A stretch of DNA of 64,000 nucleotides from Moritella viscosa. Its GTDB lineage: Bacteria > Pseudomonadota > Gammaproteobacteria > Enterobacterales > Moritellaceae. The notes under the pieces are model-generated. The model was not told the origin of the DNA, made no database searches, and saw only the letters and a program-made list of their open reading frames with translations. The position numbers and the translations under genes are program-made. Shown piece after piece: positions 15,956 through 23,783 of the stretch (position 1 is the first letter of the stretch; every line of letters begins with the position of its first letter). The DNA lies in contig LN554852.1 of NCBI GenBank assembly GCA_000953735.1, positions 2,119,846-2,183,845 on the forward strand, written 5' to 3'.

Positions 15956-17215
15956 ATGAAGTCTACATTTAAACATTTTCATAATCTGTCGTCTGATACT
16001 CTGATTGAGTCTTGGCAAAGTGATAAAACAATGTTTGTATTTGATACAAATGTATTGTTGAACCTTTATGGTTATGCAGCTCAAACCCGCGATGATTTTT
16101 TTAAAATATTAGCCATATTAGATGATCGACTTTGGCTTCCTTATCATGTTGGGCTCGAATATCAACGTAGACGCTTGGATATTATAAAAAGCGAAAAAGC
16201 TATTTTTAGTAGTATTGATAAGAATCTAGATAAAATTCAGAAAATTTTTGATAATGATTTTACGCAGCTTGCCTTAAAACGTCGTTTTCCAAAACTTTTT
16301 GAAAGCACTAACAAACTGCAAAAAGACATACATAAAAACATTATTGATTATAAAAAATCGGTTTCCTATTGGGATAAATCCCAGCCTTGTGTTAAGTCTC
16401 ATGATCCAATACGCAATCGAATTAATGATTGTTTCGATGGCCGTGTCGGTGAAAAACCCGATGATCAAGCATCGCTAGACAAAATTTATAATGAAGGTAA
16501 AGATCGATACGAAAAAAGAATTCCTCCGGGTTTTAGTGACGCAGGAAAGTCACAAAATAAGAATGAAACACACTTTTATTCTGATGGTTTGTATTATGAG
16601 AGGCAGTATGGGGATTTAATCCTCTGGAAACAGCTTCTAGAAAAAGCTAAAGATGAAGGTATTGAATCAGTAATTTTTGTAACTGATGATGCTAAAGAAG
16701 ATTGGTGGTATAAGCTAGACTCTAATGGCAATAAGCAAATTGGTCCTTTAGCTGAATTACAAGCTGAAATTTATAGAGAATCAAAGATCACCGCTTTTCA
16801 TATGTATAGCACATCAGCATTTTTAACCGATGGAAAATCCCACCTTGCAGTAGATGTAGAAGAAAGCTCTATTGAGGATGCAGATGTAAGGCAGACTGAC
16901 GTAGCCCATAATAAGAGCCTCTTCGTGGAGAAAATTACTTACAATGATAGTGATGAATCAAATGAAGAATATCTGTCATTAGTAAACAGAATCGTAAATA
17001 ACCGAATACATCAGCCTGATGTCGAAAAAGACAAACATTCTGAAGATATGAACATATTCTTGAGTCAGATCTACGAAAAAAACATCCATAGAATGCTTAA
17101 TAACAAAGATGATTATGATGAAGTTAAGATAGAAAATGAGTTGAAAAAACTTGAACGTATTATTGGGCGTGATTCAAATAAATACCAAAGTTTATTGGCA
17201 GAATATATTTTCTGA
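15956..17215 (+). CDS. PIN_8 (PIN-like) domain protein
   Basis: 419 residues. The start MFVFDTNVLLNLYGY (Asp30) and PYHVGLEYQRRRLDII are typical of the PIN_8/DUF4935 family of predicted RNases, with a long helical insertion and then the second acidic cluster VIFVTDDAKEDWWYKLD (about 240) and GPLAELQAEI. PIN-fold proteins cut RNA with a cluster of acidic residues; members of this family occur widely in defence islands and mobile elements. The last 120 residues are charged and helical. I start at the ATG at 15956, with AAAGGTG 9 nt upstream; a GTG three codons earlier is possible. Confidence 0.75.
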   Translation: MKSTFKHFHNLSSDTLIESWQSDKTMFVFDTNVLLNLYGYAAQTRDDFFKILAILDDRLWLPYHVGLEYQRRRLDIIKSEKAIFSSIDKNLDKIQKIFDNDFTQLALKRRFPKLFESTNKLQKDIHKNIIDYKKSVSYWDKSQPCVKSHDPIRNRINDCFDGRVGEKPDDQASLDKIYNEGKDRYEKRIPPGFSDAGKSQNKNETHFYSDGLYYERQYGDLILWKQLLEKAKDEGIESVIFVTDDAKEDWWYKLDSNGNKQIGPLAELQAEIYRESKITAFHMYSTSAFLTDGKSHLAVDVEESSIEDADVRQTDVAHNKSLFVEKITYNDSDESNEEYLSLVNRIVNNRIHQPDVEKDKHSEDMNIFLSQIYEKNIHRMLNNKDDYDEVKIENELKKLERIIGRDSNKYQSLLAEYIF

Positions 17216-17294
17216 GATATTGAACTGTAAGTTCTCAACAGCAAACTTCAGATTTTAACTTTTGAAATATAACGTTTAATCAATCATATAAATG

Positions 17295-17320
17295 AAGCCA
17301 CTACATATAGTGGCTTTTTG
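17295..17320 (+). terminator. Rho-independent terminator
   Basis: AAGCCACTA-CATA-TAGTGGCTT (17295-17316), a perfect 9-bp stem, followed by TTTG and CGTTTTT. It ends the PIN_8 transcript. Confidence 0.85.
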
Positions 17321-17371
17321 CGTTTTTATTATCTGATAAGTATTAGTAGCTCAACAACAAAAGGAGGAGCT

Positions 17372-17755
17372 ATGAAACACTTATTACTATTTTTTATATT
17401 ACTACTTGTGCCTATGACTGGCTGCCAAGCTGTGTCCGCTGCGGCAAGCTTTTTACTACCTGATACCCCAACAATTTCGGCTGAAGCTAACATTGGCGAT
17501 AATAGCGTAAATACTGAAGTTCAAAAGACAAAGCAAGAAGCTGTCTCTATTGATGAAATCGACGGTGAAAATGTCATTATAAACTCAGAAGTTACACAAG
17601 CATCTGTAACAAAATCGACAAGTTTAGATAATGCACACGCTAATCAAATAATTCAAAATAACAGCATAAATCCATTTTTGTGGATATTAATAGGTTTACT
17701 CATTGACCTTAACGCGCTCATTAAATCAATAAAATCAATATTTGTTATACGCTAA
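17372..17755 (+). CDS. Probable one-component spanin (u-spanin) lipoprotein
   Basis: 127 residues. An N-terminal lipoprotein signal (LLLFFILLLVPMTG followed by Cys18) is followed by a hydrophilic periplasmic stretch of about 80 residues rich in Ser, Thr, Asn and acidic residues (ISAEANIGDNSVNTEV). A C-terminal membrane helix (about 99-116, PFLWILIGLLIDLNALI) and a basic end complete it. Outer-membrane lipid anchor plus inner-membrane C-terminal helix in one chain is the defining layout of T1 gp11-type u-spanins (131 residues), which fuse the two membranes at lysis. AAGGAGGAGC is a very strong ribosome site. No endolysin is recognised nearby. Confidence 0.6.
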   Translation: MKHLLLFFILLLVPMTGCQAVSAAASFLLPDTPTISAEANIGDNSVNTEVQKTKQEAVSIDEIDGENVIINSEVTQASVTKSTSLDNAHANQIIQNNSINPFLWILIGLLIDLNALIKSIKSIFVIR

Positions 17756-17874
17756 TAATCACATAGCACTAATTCTTTCCTCTTAAAGTAGGGAGCTCCT
17801 TCCTATCAGCAGGCGTTAAATTACATATATCTAATCCAATCTATATTGCTTTAATCGTATAAGTCACATTGTTA

Positions 17875-18003
17875 TGGTCAACTCAAATCGGACACTTGCT
17901 TAAGCTACCTTTCTTAACATTTGTTGCTCAAATTCCATCGGACTCATAAAAGTTGGTAGGGTTCCACTTCGTTACACAGCATAGCCAACTTTTATGAGTC
18001 CGA
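17875..18003 (-). mobile_element. IS3-family insertion sequence remnant
   Basis: On the minus strand, 17950 down to 17900 reads FMSPMEFEQQMLRKVA then stop, which matches the C-terminal tail of IS3-family OrfB transposases (x-SPMEFE...KVA). The expected IS end follows, beginning TGGTCAACTCAAATCGGACA on the plus strand at 17875. No other transposase part remains. The first bases of the fragment are repeated as an exact 19-bp inverted copy at 17985-18003, so the element was lost through a rearrangement. Confidence 0.55.
17938..18003. repeat. Perfect 19-bp inverted repeat
   Basis: TCGGACTCATAAAAGTTGG at 17938-17956 and its exact complement at 17985-18003, with a 28-nt loop. The left arm lies in the IS3 transposase remnant. 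On the minus strand it also sits just downstream of the gene ending at 18023. Confidence 0.9.
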
Positions 18004-18022
18004 CTTTAAAATAATGTTACGT

Positions 18023-18328
18023 TTATACTTTACCAACAGACCAAGCCCATCGTTTACCAACAGCGATAAAAAATTTTCCACTAACATTATTGAGTTTGAA
18101 GATGCTTTTCATTTGATATTTTAACCACTCACGTAATTCGGTAGAATTGTCAAAATCGTCTGATTCAAATTCTGCTACAAAAGTATTACTTGGCAACTGT
18201 GTTTCATTAGCCTTCCGCCCTTGAATATATTTACCGAAGTCAATTTGATCTAAACTTCGATGTATTCTTGGGTAAACAGATGACTTAGCATGATTAAGAT
18301 CAAAAGTAATTGTTACAAAATAACTCAA
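18023..18328 (-). CDS. Small protein with Cas2/VapD-like pattern, second gene of a pair
   Basis: 101 residues starting at a TTG (18328) with AAGGAG six bases upstream; a longer ATG start at 18385 would run over that site. It opens SYFVTITFDLNHAKSS, then a helix, then a QIDFGKYIQGR strand and LPSNTFVAEFES. The order (beta strand ending in Asp, helix, strand, strand) recalls the ferredoxin-like fold of Cas2 and VapD, which are small nucleases. No adjacent CRISPR array or cas genes exist. Together with the 78-residue partner upstream it has the size and arrangement of a toxin-antitoxin pair. Fold and role are inference. Confidence 0.5.
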   Translation of the reverse strand: MSYFVTITFDLNHAKSSVYPRIHRSLDQIDFGKYIQGRKANETQLPSNTFVAEFESDDFDNSTELREWLKYQMKSIFKLNNVSGKFFIAVGKRWAWSVGKV

Positions 18329-18418
18329 TAGAAACTCTCCTTGTAAATAGTCGTGATAGACTGCCTGTAACCAAACTGGCCCCACACAGATCCGGAAGTG
18401 TGGAATATGAAATACTAT

Positions 18419-18655
18419 TTAAACATTTTCCTTCATTAAATAGCGCCCGTAAGAGATATAGCATGATTCAATTTTTTTCTGAATATGACTTATTTTATTT
18501 TTTATTTCTTCCTTTTCTGATTCAGAATCAGTGGAAACTAAAGCTTGCTCTAGCTCTGCCTTTGTCACTCTAAGTGGCCTAGCATTCTCATCTGCTTCTT
18601 CCTCAACTATTTTTAAGCGTCTTTCTCTTAAACCGTCTCTTGCCGAATAAAACAT
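18419..18655 (-). CDS. Small charged helical protein, first gene of a pair
   Basis: 78 residues, strongly charged and helical: RDGLRERRLKIVEEEADENA, then a probable coiled coil SESEKEEIKNKISHIQKKIE. The ATG has AGAGG upstream. The second gene starts 90 nt after its stop. Its small size, charge and position before a small basic protein fit an antitoxin-like role, but no DNA-binding motif is evident. Family not recognised. Confidence 0.45.
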   Translation of the reverse strand: MFYSARDGLRERRLKIVEEEADENARPLRVTKAELEQALVSTDSESEKEEIKNKISHIQKKIESCYISYGRYLMKENV

Positions 18656-18775
18656 ATATACCTCTTTTAACTTAAAACTGATTGGTTTAAACAGTATTAA
18701 AAATAACTAACTATCAAATTAAATATTTTTAAATTAATAACATTGAACATCAATATTTAATCCTATAACGCTTGA

Positions 18776-19462
18776 TTATACATGTTCTAAAATAAACCTA
18801 AAATCACGTTCATTAGATTTTGCTGTTAGTTCAATTTTGGGATTAGTTTCAATAATGTCTCTAAAGCCTTTACTTATACTAAAAATTTTAGGTTCAACAT
18901 CATCTGTTTTACATTCTCCAAACACTATTCTAAATTCGTTTTGATATGAAAAATTAAGAGTTTTCTTGTAAATTGAATCACCTAAAATTGGGTAATCTTC
19001 GTATTCCACTTGCTTAGCTTGAAGGTCAACACCTAGTGAATATTTGATTCTATCGATCATTTTATGTGAATTTTCAGGGTTAACAAAAATATAATATGGA
19101 CCGAATTCTTGTTTTAATTTTTTAAAATTGTCAATTAATGTATCGAATGTTTGATCGTCTTTAGGAAAATTAAGAACTGTCCAGCACTGAATCCAACCGT
19201 CAGCCCTGCCTGAGCGAATTATAAAATTAGATACTTTACCAACACTTTCTCCCGAAACTTCCATTTCCCATTCAGGATCATTACGCACCGCTCTAAGACT
19301 GATATGGCAAGATTCATTTCTATCGGAAATCCCAGGTGCATCGGCAAGCCGATAATACTCGGGAGTATTACAATATAATTTCCCATCTAGAAACATTTCT
19401 AGATGGGAAATTTCCCTGAAAAATTTTACAAGCCCTATATATTGTCCAGCTTCAAGTGACAA
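18776..19462 (-). CDS. Unrecognised protein with KFF...GKLYCNTPEYYR motif
   Basis: 228 residues, soluble. The opening (LVKFFREISHLEMFLDGKLYCNTPEYYR, read as two parts, then DRNES) matches a pattern in phage and bacterial hypothetical proteins in which K-F-F, F-L-x-G-x-L-Y-x-N-x-x-x-Y-F and G-x-x-D-x-x-E follow one another. Near the end NEFRIVFGE resembles the closing motif of DUF2971-like proteins. Those resemblances hint at an abortive-infection or ADP-ribosyltransferase-like fold, which is speculation. It is preceded by a membrane protein gene, probably in one operon. A perfect 17-bp inverted repeat lies at codons 17-28. Confidence 0.55.
   Translation of the reverse strand: MSLEAGQYIGLVKFFREISHLEMFLDGKLYCNTPEYYRLADAPGISDRNESCHISLRAVRNDPEWEMEVSGESVGKVSNFIIRSGRADGWIQCWTVLNFPKDDQTFDTLIDNFKKLKQEFGPYYIFVNPENSHKMIDRIKYSLGVDLQAKQVEYEDYPILGDSIYKKTLNFSYQNEFRIVFGECKTDDVEPKIFSISKGFRDIIETNPKIELTAKSNERDFRFILEHV
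19377..19412. repeat. Perfect 17-bp inverted repeat inside a gene
   Basis: AATTTCCCATCTAGAAA at 19377-19393 and its exact complement at 19396-19412, with only CA between: a 36-bp near-perfect palindrome within codons of the gene at 18776-19462, close to its start. Confidence 0.92.
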
Positions 19463-19531
19463 ATTAAGCTCCTTTATGTATACGCAACATTAAATAGTTT
19501 TACGTTTTATTTTTAATGGATAATTCATATT

Positions 19532-19873
19532 CTATTTTTTTAATTTCTCTATTATTTCTAAATTTGTTTGTTCATTATTATGTTCGATTTGGACTTTAAT
19601 CATAAATCCTGACGCGATAATGCCGCCACCTAAAGACGCTATTGAAAAAGATGATATTTGCTGCATTAAGTCAATGTTACGACTTAGGTCTTTATCAGGG
19701 AAAAATGTTTGAAATAATTCAGAAATGTCGTTAATAATTGCTGCAAAAATACAAATACTAAAGCCCAATAAAACCAAATAATGAGCTCGACTAAAAAATT
19801 TATGACTTGGAAAAAAATATATAGCGAAAACAAATAAAAGAAGAAAAACGATTCCGTAAAAAAAAACCATCAT
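19532..19873 (-). CDS. Three-span membrane protein
   Basis: 113 residues with helices at about 3-21 (FFYGIVFLLLFVFAIYFF), 31-50 (YLVLLGFSICIFAAII) and 75-95 (FSIASLGGGIIASGFMI), then a polar tail (EHNNEQTNLEIIEKL). AAGGTG precedes the ATG. It is 70 bp upstream of the 228-residue gene in the same direction, so the two probably form a unit. Family not recognised. Confidence 0.55.
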   Translation of the reverse strand: MMVFFYGIVFLLLFVFAIYFFPSHKFFSRAHYLVLLGFSICIFAAIINDISELFQTFFPDKDLSRNIDLMQQISSFSIASLGGGIIASGFMIKVQIEHNNEQTNLEIIEKLKK

Positions 19874-20111
19874 AAGAACACCTTAACAGCTAACACTTAC
19901 CTAACCGGACAGCTCCGTTTTTTAGAGTAAACTAAAAATCATATCCAATTGAGTATATTAAAGTTGATTATTATCCACAAGGAAAACGGTGATGCTTTTT
20001 GCAGAAGTGTGATTGCATTTACGTAAATAAAACAACGCTGTATATAGCTGGTCATCTTGTTAAACCAATTAGAACTAAATATGTTATCGAAATACAAGAA
20101 AGGAACAACAA

Positions 20112-20528
20112 ATGAAACAACCTGCAAGCATATGCGGCTACCCTAGCTGTAAGCAAATAGCTACTAACAAAGGACGTTGTGCTGCCCACCAGCGCGAAGA
20201 ACGACCAAAAGAACATAGCAGAACATCTACTACACGTAATAACGATATCTACAACTCAGCGAAATGGAAGAAACTAAGACACAAGAAATTCTTAAATAAT
20301 CCATTATGCCAAGACTGCTTAGAATTAAACATTACAACGCCAATGGATTGTGTAGATCACGTTAAAGAAATTACTGATTATCCAGAGCTGGCTTACACAT
20401 ACTTAAATTTGAGGTCGCTCTGTTATTCATGCCATGCCATAAAAACCGCACGTGAAGCTAAATACAGAATACATCCAAAAGAGCTAACAACGAATGAGTT
20501 ATTCAGGACGTTTGGCATTAATAAATAA
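20112..20528 (+). CDS. HNH endonuclease next to the terminase
   Basis: 138 residues. N-terminal CGYPSCKQ with a second Cys-x2-His (GRCAAH) looks like a small zinc knuckle; NSAKWKKLRHKKFLNNPLCQDCL, read in parts, and VDHVKEITDYPEL, NLRSLCYSCHAIKT give the HNH catalytic region with its zinc cysteines (CxxC ... CxxC). Phages with HK97-type packaging often carry such an HNH protein beside TerS/TerL, where it stimulates terminase cutting. Here it precedes the terminase by about 1 kb. AAAGGAACAAC is the ribosome site. Confidence 0.85.
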   Translation: MKQPASICGYPSCKQIATNKGRCAAHQREERPKEHSRTSTTRNNDIYNSAKWKKLRHKKFLNNPLCQDCLELNITTPMDCVDHVKEITDYPELAYTYLNLRSLCYSCHAIKTAREAKYRIHPKELTTNELFRTFGINK

Positions 20529-20544
20529 AATAAACAAGGAAGTA

Positions 20545-20868
20545 ATGTTTATGGATATAACTACGGTGTTATGGATTTTCGGAATAGTAATAACTGGTGG
20601 TTCGTCAATAATTGGGTGGTATTGTTCTTCACTTAATAAAAGATTAGAAAAGCATTCCGATAAATTGGAAGACATGTCAGTTACGTTTTCAGTTGGATTA
20701 ACTAAGATTGAAGGCCAACTCAATTCAATCTTATCTATAATGGCAACTAAAGACCACTTATCTGATATTGATAAAGAACTAACTCAGCAGATTACTGATG
20801 TTCGTGGAGAGAAACCAGTCCGATGGATGAGTCCGATGGAAATATTCAACAAACAACAAGGTGAATAA
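20545..20868 (+). CDS. Small membrane-anchored coiled-coil protein
   Basis: 107 residues: a membrane helix at about 3-23 (TTVLWIFGIVITGGSSIIGWY), then a coiled-coil-like region (SLNKRLEKHSDKLEDM, KIEGQLNSILSIM). It begins 16 nt after the HNH gene, with AAGGAAG before the ATG. The layout would suit a holin-like or spanin-related membrane protein, but nothing proves it. The next small gene overlaps its end. Confidence 0.6.
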   Translation: MFMDITTVLWIFGIVITGGSSIIGWYCSSLNKRLEKHSDKLEDMSVTFSVGLTKIEGQLNSILSIMATKDHLSDIDKELTQQITDVRGEKPVRWMSPMEIFNKQQGE

Positions 20869-21049
20869 CATTTTTATACCACAACACATAAACGGAGCTG
20901 TATTCGCCTATAAGGCTAAAGCTTACATGTTCAACTTAGATGAAGATCAGAATATGCTGTTCTTTGATGCTATTACTGATAAGTATATAGATGATGCCGA
21001 GTTGTCTACTGCTTTACTTATGGAACTAATAAAGCAATCGGATAAGTAA
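20861..21049 (+). CDS. Small hypothetical protein, GTG start
   Basis: 62 residues, no membrane helix, acidic (FNLDEDQNMLFFDAITDKYIDD). The GTG at 20861 overlaps the end of the upstream gene by 8 nt, which suggests coupled translation, since its own ribosome site is poor. Not recognised. Confidence 0.45.
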   Translation: MNNIFIPQHINGAVFAYKAKAYMFNLDEDQNMLFFDAITDKYIDDAELSTALLMELIKQSDK

Positions 21050-21513
21050 CGATGAGATAGCAAGCTTCAATGCAGTCATCCGAGAAGTAAGAGATACAAC
21101 TGGTATTATGTTCAGGTGAGATTTGTAACACATATAATACGCAAGGTGACATACGTCTGTCATAACCAATAGCACGAGTAATAAGAAAGATACAGTGATG
21201 CTATCTATGACTATCACGCACAGTTAGTCGTATCAGCTCTAAATACACTATTGAGAGCTGAGTGCAGGGGGTAACCCTTTTATAATCAATTGCTTAATTA
21301 TACAGCGCACCCTTAGTGCAATTTACACGACAATCATTTTTCAAATGAACTTCCCCTGAGCACTTCCTACTACAAAACAGTATCAACTTCCCCTTAAATC
21401 ATACTATAACGCATTGAACTTAGCTTTTATGTGTCTTTTTGCGTCTCCGTAACTAAATGAAACCATTAGGAAACCCATCCATAAATAAAAGATAACAACA
21501 ACGGAGGTATCAC
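21050..21513. other. Gene-free region upstream of the late operon
   Basis: 464 bp without a supportable gene, ending in a CCATAAATAAAAGATAAC leader and a CGGAGGT ribosome site before the small terminase. It holds the 21233-21261 stem-loop and is the most likely place for the late promoter, a regulatory leader or the packaging site (cos or pac, which is often near terS). Confidence 0.5.
21233..21261. promoter_or_regulatory. Stem-loop with AAATACACTATTG loop
   Basis: TCAGCTCT (21233-21240) pairs perfectly with AGAGCTGA (21254-21261). The loop begins with AAATACACT, the same as the repeats at 10284-10381, and resembles the loops of the hairpins at 15384 and 33302. Confidence 0.55.
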
Positions 21514-21942
21514 ATGAGTGACCCAAAACAGCAAAGCATATCAACCCTCAAAGGTGCTCCTAAAAGTATGCACAAACATCCTGACTCGGATATGTTTTAT
21601 CAAGACTTAATGAAAGCATCAGAACTAGCTCAAACAGGCACCGCATCTGACAAACTAGCCGCAGCACAAGCAGCAAGTATCTATGCAGTATTCAAAGCAG
21701 CAGAGCGAGACTTGTATGATGAGGAAACAGGTGAGTTTCAAGTAACCATCTTACAAGAAGGTGATAAAGGTCAAGACCGTATGGTTCAGAACCCAGCCTT
21801 TCAAGTATACCAAACAACACAAAAACAAATTCAAGGTTATCTATCCGAGTTTGGTCTAACCCCAAAAGCTCGTAAACAAGTTGAGAAACTCCAAGCAGAA
21901 AAAGAGAGTGCGTTACTAACATTCCTTCAGAACGGAGAGTAA
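21514..21942 (+). CDS. Phage terminase small subunit, P27 family
   Basis: 142 residues, helical. The last part (QNPAFQVYQTTQKQIQGYL followed by SEFGLTPKARKQVEKL) is the signature of P27-type small terminases: NPA, a helix, and an LGLTPxxR-type turn. The small subunit recognises the packaging start on phage DNA and loads TerL. CGGAGG lies before the ATG, and the TerL gene begins 2 nt after its stop. Confidence 0.88.
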   Translation: MSDPKQQSISTLKGAPKSMHKHPDSDMFYQDLMKASELAQTGTASDKLAAAQAASIYAVFKAAERDLYDEETGEFQVTILQEGDKGQDRMVQNPAFQVYQTTQKQIQGYLSEFGLTPKARKQVEKLQAEKESALLTFLQNGE

Positions 21943-21944
21943 CA

Positions 21945-23699
21945 ATGGCTTATATGACTCCGCCAAAGAAGTATAAGTTTCCTCGAGTCAAGCCAACTGA
22001 ACAATCATATAAACAATGTCATAAGTATTGTTATCAGGTTCTAGATGGAACTATTGCTTCAAATAAATGGATAAAACTCGCAGCAGAACGACACTTCAAA
22101 GACTTAGAAAAATCTAAAAAGAAAGATTACCTGTATGAGTTTGATAATAATCGCGCACAACGCGCTATTGATTTCTTTAAGTTTCTCAAACACACAAAAG
22201 GTGAACTAGCACGAATACGCGCTCCTTTTGAACTTATGCCGTGGCAACAATTTATCGTTGGTTCTATTTTTGGTTGGGTTACTAAGAAGAAACATAAAGT
22301 TACTAATAAACAAACTCGTAGATTCAAAACAGCAGAGGTATTTGTTGCTCGTAAGAATGGTAAAAGTTTATTAGCGTCAGGTATTGGCTTGTATATGCTA
22401 CTCGCTGATGGCGAATCAGGTGCAGAGGTATACTCAGCAGCAACTACACGTGATCAAGCAAAAATTGTATTTGATGACGCTAAGGTAATGCTCAACAACT
22501 CTGATTTAAAAGAAGTAGCAACAGCATATAAAACAGAAATATCCGCACCTGGATTAAACAGTAAATTTAAACCACTTAGTTCTGATGCTAATAGCCTAGA
22601 TGGACTAAATGTTCACTGTGGGCTCATCGACGAGATCCATGCGCATCGCACAAGGGATGTATATGACGTAATTGAAACAGCAACAGGTGCAAGAACACAA
22701 CCACTTATATTTGTTATATCAACTGCTGGGACAATCCTTGAAGGTATTGCTACTGAGCTATGGAAATATGGTGAATATGTTTTAAATAATATTATCGATG
22801 ATGATAGTTTATTTGCATGTCTGTATACGTTAGATGCAGGTGATGATTTCACTGATCCAGAGAACTGGCTTAAAGCAAACCCATGCTTAGGTGTTTCAAA
22901 GAAAGTAGAAGACATGGAACGTCTATGCAAGAAAGCAAAAGCAATGGTATCTGCTCGTGGTAATTACCTCACTAAGCATTGCAATATATTTGTATCATCA
23001 ACTGACACTTGGTTGGATATACAACAAGTTCAAAAATGCATAAAAGATATAAAACTAGATGATTACTTAGGTAAGGAATGTTATATCGGATTAGATTTAG
23101 CACAAAAGCTAGATTTAACGTCTATGTGCCTTATCTTCCCAACTGATGATGGTGGTATTGATGTGTTCTTTAGGAACTATATACCTGATGGATCACTCAG
23201 TAAAATCACCGCACAATCACAACAACAGTATGATAAATGGAGCAGAGCTGGGTTTCTTGAAATAACAGATGGTGTCGCAACTGACTTTGATTATATAAAG
23301 AAAGATATACGCCAATTCTGTGAGATGTTTGATGTGCAACATGTTGGTTATGATACTCATGTAGCTACTCAGCTAGCTGGTGAATTATCAAACGATAATA
23401 TACCAATGGTTGCTGTTGGTCAGTCCATGGCTAACCTATCAGAACCAAGCAAAGAACTTGAGTTATTAATCGCAACCAAAAAGCTAAGTTATAACGGTGA
23501 TAGTGTCTTTGAGTGGTGTTGTTCAAACGTTCATATATACACAGATGCCAATGAAAACATCAAACCTATAAAAGAAAACAAATCATCTAAAGACAAGATT
23601 GATGCTGTGATTGCATTAGTTACTGGCTTGAGTTTATGTATCTTAAAAGAACCTAAGAAACAGTCTGTTTATGAAACACGTGGTCCTCTTTTCCTCTAG
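21945..23699 (+). CDS. Phage terminase large subunit
   Basis: 584 residues, HK97-type TerL with an ATPase and a nuclease. The Walker A variant is VARKNGKSLLAS (Lys140 of RKNGKS), Walker B with the catalytic Glu is CGLIDEIHAH (Asp229, Glu230). The coupling TAG motif is VISTAGTILEG. The RNase H-like nuclease begins with YIGLDLAQKLDLTSM (Asp384), and the last acidic residue is in DKIDAVIAL (about 564). It pumps DNA into proheads at the portal and cuts it. Confidence 0.94.
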   Translation: MAYMTPPKKYKFPRVKPTEQSYKQCHKYCYQVLDGTIASNKWIKLAAERHFKDLEKSKKKDYLYEFDNNRAQRAIDFFKFLKHTKGELARIRAPFELMPWQQFIVGSIFGWVTKKKHKVTNKQTRRFKTAEVFVARKNGKSLLASGIGLYMLLADGESGAEVYSAATTRDQAKIVFDDAKVMLNNSDLKEVATAYKTEISAPGLNSKFKPLSSDANSLDGLNVHCGLIDEIHAHRTRDVYDVIETATGARTQPLIFVISTAGTILEGIATELWKYGEYVLNNIIDDDSLFACLYTLDAGDDFTDPENWLKANPCLGVSKKVEDMERLCKKAKAMVSARGNYLTKHCNIFVSSTDTWLDIQQVQKCIKDIKLDDYLGKECYIGLDLAQKLDLTSMCLIFPTDDGGIDVFFRNYIPDGSLSKITAQSQQQYDKWSRAGFLEITDGVATDFDYIKKDIRQFCEMFDVQHVGYDTHVATQLAGELSNDNIPMVAVGQSMANLSEPSKELELLIATKKLSYNGDSVFEWCCSNVHIYTDANENIKPIKENKSSKDKIDAVIALVTGLSLCILKEPKKQSVYETRGPLFL

Positions 23700-23752
23700 T
23701 TTTCCTTCAAAATCCTGCAACTAAATACTTCAAGTAACCACTCCAAGATTAC

Positions 23753-23777
23753 TCCTTATAAAAATAATAACAAAGGA
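23753..23777 (+). promoter_or_regulatory. AT-rich leader that pairs with the portal ribosome site
   Basis: TCCTT (23753-23757) can pair with AAGGA (23773-23777), the ribosome site of the portal gene, across ATAAAAATAATAACA. It is one of three similar leaders (with 6459 and 29056). ATTACTCCT just upstream recurs at 25790-25798 before the capsid gene. Confidence 0.4.
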
Positions 23778-23783
23778 CCTAAA

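Noticed and set aside
18023-18655. A CRISPR adaptation (Cas2) gene
   Set aside because: Only the fold pattern is similar; there is no array, no Cas1 and no other cas gene in the window.
19907-19923. CGGA-CAGC-TCCG followed by TTTTTT on the plus strand
   Set aside because: Terminator-like, but no plus-strand gene lies upstream; a 4-bp stem in AT-rich DNA is weak.
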